A DNA stretch of 6,661 nucleotides from Phycisphaerales bacterium (lineage in GTDB: Bacteria > Planctomycetota > Phycisphaerae > Phycisphaerales > SM1A02), in contig DOVP01000118.1 in assembly GCA_003520025.1 (NCBI GenBank), positions 1 to 6,661 on the forward strand. The letters run 5' to 3'. Shown here one piece after another: positions 5,553-6,661 of the stretch. A program made the translations under genes and the position numbers. Within the stretch, counting starts at the first letter, position 1, and every line of letters starts with the position of its first letter. The notes beneath the pieces are model-generated. The model ran no database searches, was not told where the DNA came from, and worked only from the letters and a program-made list of their open reading frames with translations.

Positions 5553-6661
5553 ATGTCCACACCCTCTGCTTTGATATGCATCGCCGCGATGACGAGTGTC
5601 GCGATCGCATCTCCCTGGCCCGGCGGACCCGGGAGCGAAATCGATATCAGCGGCGCCTCGAGCGATCTCAGCGGGGCGACGTGGAATGCGAACAGCCAAT
5701 CACTTTGGGTTGTTCGGCAGAATCGCACGGTCTGGGAATTTGCCTATGACGCCGAGTCCATGGGCTTTGAACTCCTGCGAACGCTCGGTCTGCCGGCCGA
5801 GATCGGTTCCGATATCGAAGCCTGCACGCAGGTAGATCATGCCGCCGCAAACGAGTTATACACTCTGGACGAAAATGACGGTCGCATTTCGCGAGTCAAC
5901 GATCTGGATGGAACGCCGTCGGTGCTGCGTTCCTGGGAACTCACGACGCCGAACAACGGGCACGAACTTCCGGGCGAGAGCGGCGGCGCGGGTGCCGAGG
6001 CACTGGAGTTCGTTCCCGATGCCGACTTGCTTGCCGCTGGCTTCCGCTTCCCCGACGGCAGTGCCTTTGCGGGCAGCACCAATGGCATGGGCGGTCTCAT
6101 GTTCGTAGGACACCAGATCGAGGGGCGATTGCACGTGTTCGACTTGAATCCAGATGTCTCGGACAATTTCATCAACCACGGATCGTTTCTCACGGCGGCC
6201 AGTGAAATTGCCGGGCTCCACTTCGACCGCTCCAGCGGGCTGATGTATCTCTGGCACAACCCCGCCAATGTCAACTCGCTGGAAGTGTCAACGCTCGCTT
6301 CCGAAGAGCAGATCGGCACAATCGACACCATCGAACTCTACGACAGCGACATGCCGTCTGGGAATCTCGAAGGCATCGCATTGGTCGGGAACGACGCATG
6401 CGGCGCATTCGGCGCGGATGAACTGGACCGGGTGCTCTTTCTGACACAGGATGGTGGCGATCCACCACTCGCCTCCTTCAATGCCTACCCCTGCGACAAC
6501 CTTGAAGGCGCTTGCTGCGTCTCTTCGGGCTGCGATGTGGTCACGGAATCTTCTTGCACGAACTTCGGTGGCATCTGGCTCGGCAACGGCACGACCTGCG
6601 AATCCTGCCCGGCCCCCTGCGCAGGCGATCTTGACGGCAGCGGTGAGGTCACTGTGGAAGA
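5553..6661 (+). CDS. Secreted propeller-like protein with Cys module and dockerin-like repeat (3' end cut)
   Basis: An open frame of 369 codons that runs off the window edge, so the C-terminus is missing. Residues 1-19 (MSTPSALICIAAMTSVAIA) look like a signal peptide, though without the usual basic start. Residues about 25-310 repeat beta-strand units with phrases such as LYTLDENDGRISRV, GAEALEFVPD, IAGLHFDRSSGLMYLW and GNLEGIALVG. These resemble SdiA-regulated or phytase-like propeller domains; this is a moderate guess. A Cys-rich module follows (EGACCV at 318-323, then Cys327, 335, 349, 352, 356). After it comes GDLDGSGEVTVE (358-369), an EF-hand loop like dockerin type I with Asp359, Asp361, Ser363 and Glu365 as likely calcium ligands. 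The start at 5553 is bounded by an in-frame TAG at 5547-5549; AGGG is only one base away, so initiation signals are weak, and an ATG at 5589 is an alternative. The role is unknown; cell-surface or extracellular location is inferred. Confidence 0.8.
   Translation, partial: MSTPSALICIAAMTSVAIASPWPGGPGSEIDISGASSDLSGATWNANSQSLWVVRQNRTVWEFAYDAESMGFELLRTLGLPAEIGSDIEACTQVDHAAANELYTLDENDGRISRVNDLDGTPSVLRSWELTTPNNGHELPGESGGAGAEALEFVPDADLLAAGFRFPDGSAFAGSTNGMGGLMFVGHQIEGRLHVFDLNPDVSDNFINHGSFLTAASEIAGLHFDRSSGLMYLWHNPANVNSLEVSTLASEEQIGTIDTIELYDSDMPSGNLEGIALVGNDACGAFGADELDRVLFLTQDGGDPPLASFNAYPCDNLEGACCVSSGCDVVTESSCTNFGGIWLGNGTTCESCPAPCAGDLDGSGEVTVE

Noticed and set aside
4054..5610. A 518-codon open frame on the minus strand, antisense to the oxidase subunit gene
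   Set aside because: The plus strand encodes a clear 12-helix protein with conserved haem ligands. The antisense protein is charged, has no known pattern, and is a typical by-product of GC-rich coding DNA.

Overview
The window looks like chromosomal DNA of a Planctomycetota bacterium, most likely of the Phycisphaerae type. The DNA is GC-rich. The last gene carries a Cys-rich module starting GACC followed by a dockerin-like EF-hand repeat (GDLDGSGEV), a C-terminal arrangement I associate with secreted planctomycete proteins. A DUF1573-type and a LolA-like exported protein in one operon fit the same group. This placement is inference from protein style; no rRNA or marker gene is present.

Layout. 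Positions 1-2770 are read leftward. They hold a three-gene operon of exported proteins (Cys-rich protein, DUF1573-like protein, LolA-like protein) joined by two ATGA stop/start overlaps. Downstream on the same strand lie tRNA-Tyr(GTA) and tRNA-Pro(CGG). The tRNAs are separated by a 41-base spacer holding a hairpin plus T-run. Positions 2771-3139 are a divergent intergenic region without a convincing gene; it carries a small perfect palindrome and a run of nine C. Positions 3140-5355 are read rightward and hold a two-gene respiratory unit, also joined by ATGA. Its first gene encodes a membrane-anchored dihaem cytochrome c whose first half resembles NorC. Its second encodes a 12-helix haem-copper oxidase/NorB-family subunit. 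From 5553 to the window end there is an incomplete gene for a large secreted protein.

How the genes work together. The cytochrome and the membrane subunit should form one NorCB-like complex, with electrons passing from c-type haems to the b-type haems of the membrane subunit. The membrane subunit is the main surprise. A gap-free match to classical NorB suggests that one of the three non-haem metal His ligands and the neighbouring Glu are replaced (Thr197, Val201). The His that normally ligates the low-spin haem from helix X is Met336. The complex is therefore clearly related to nitric oxide reductase, but its substrate and reaction cannot be read from the sequence. The leftward operon probably makes envelope proteins of unknown role; nothing in the sequence links it to the respiratory pair beyond sharing the divergent intergenic region.
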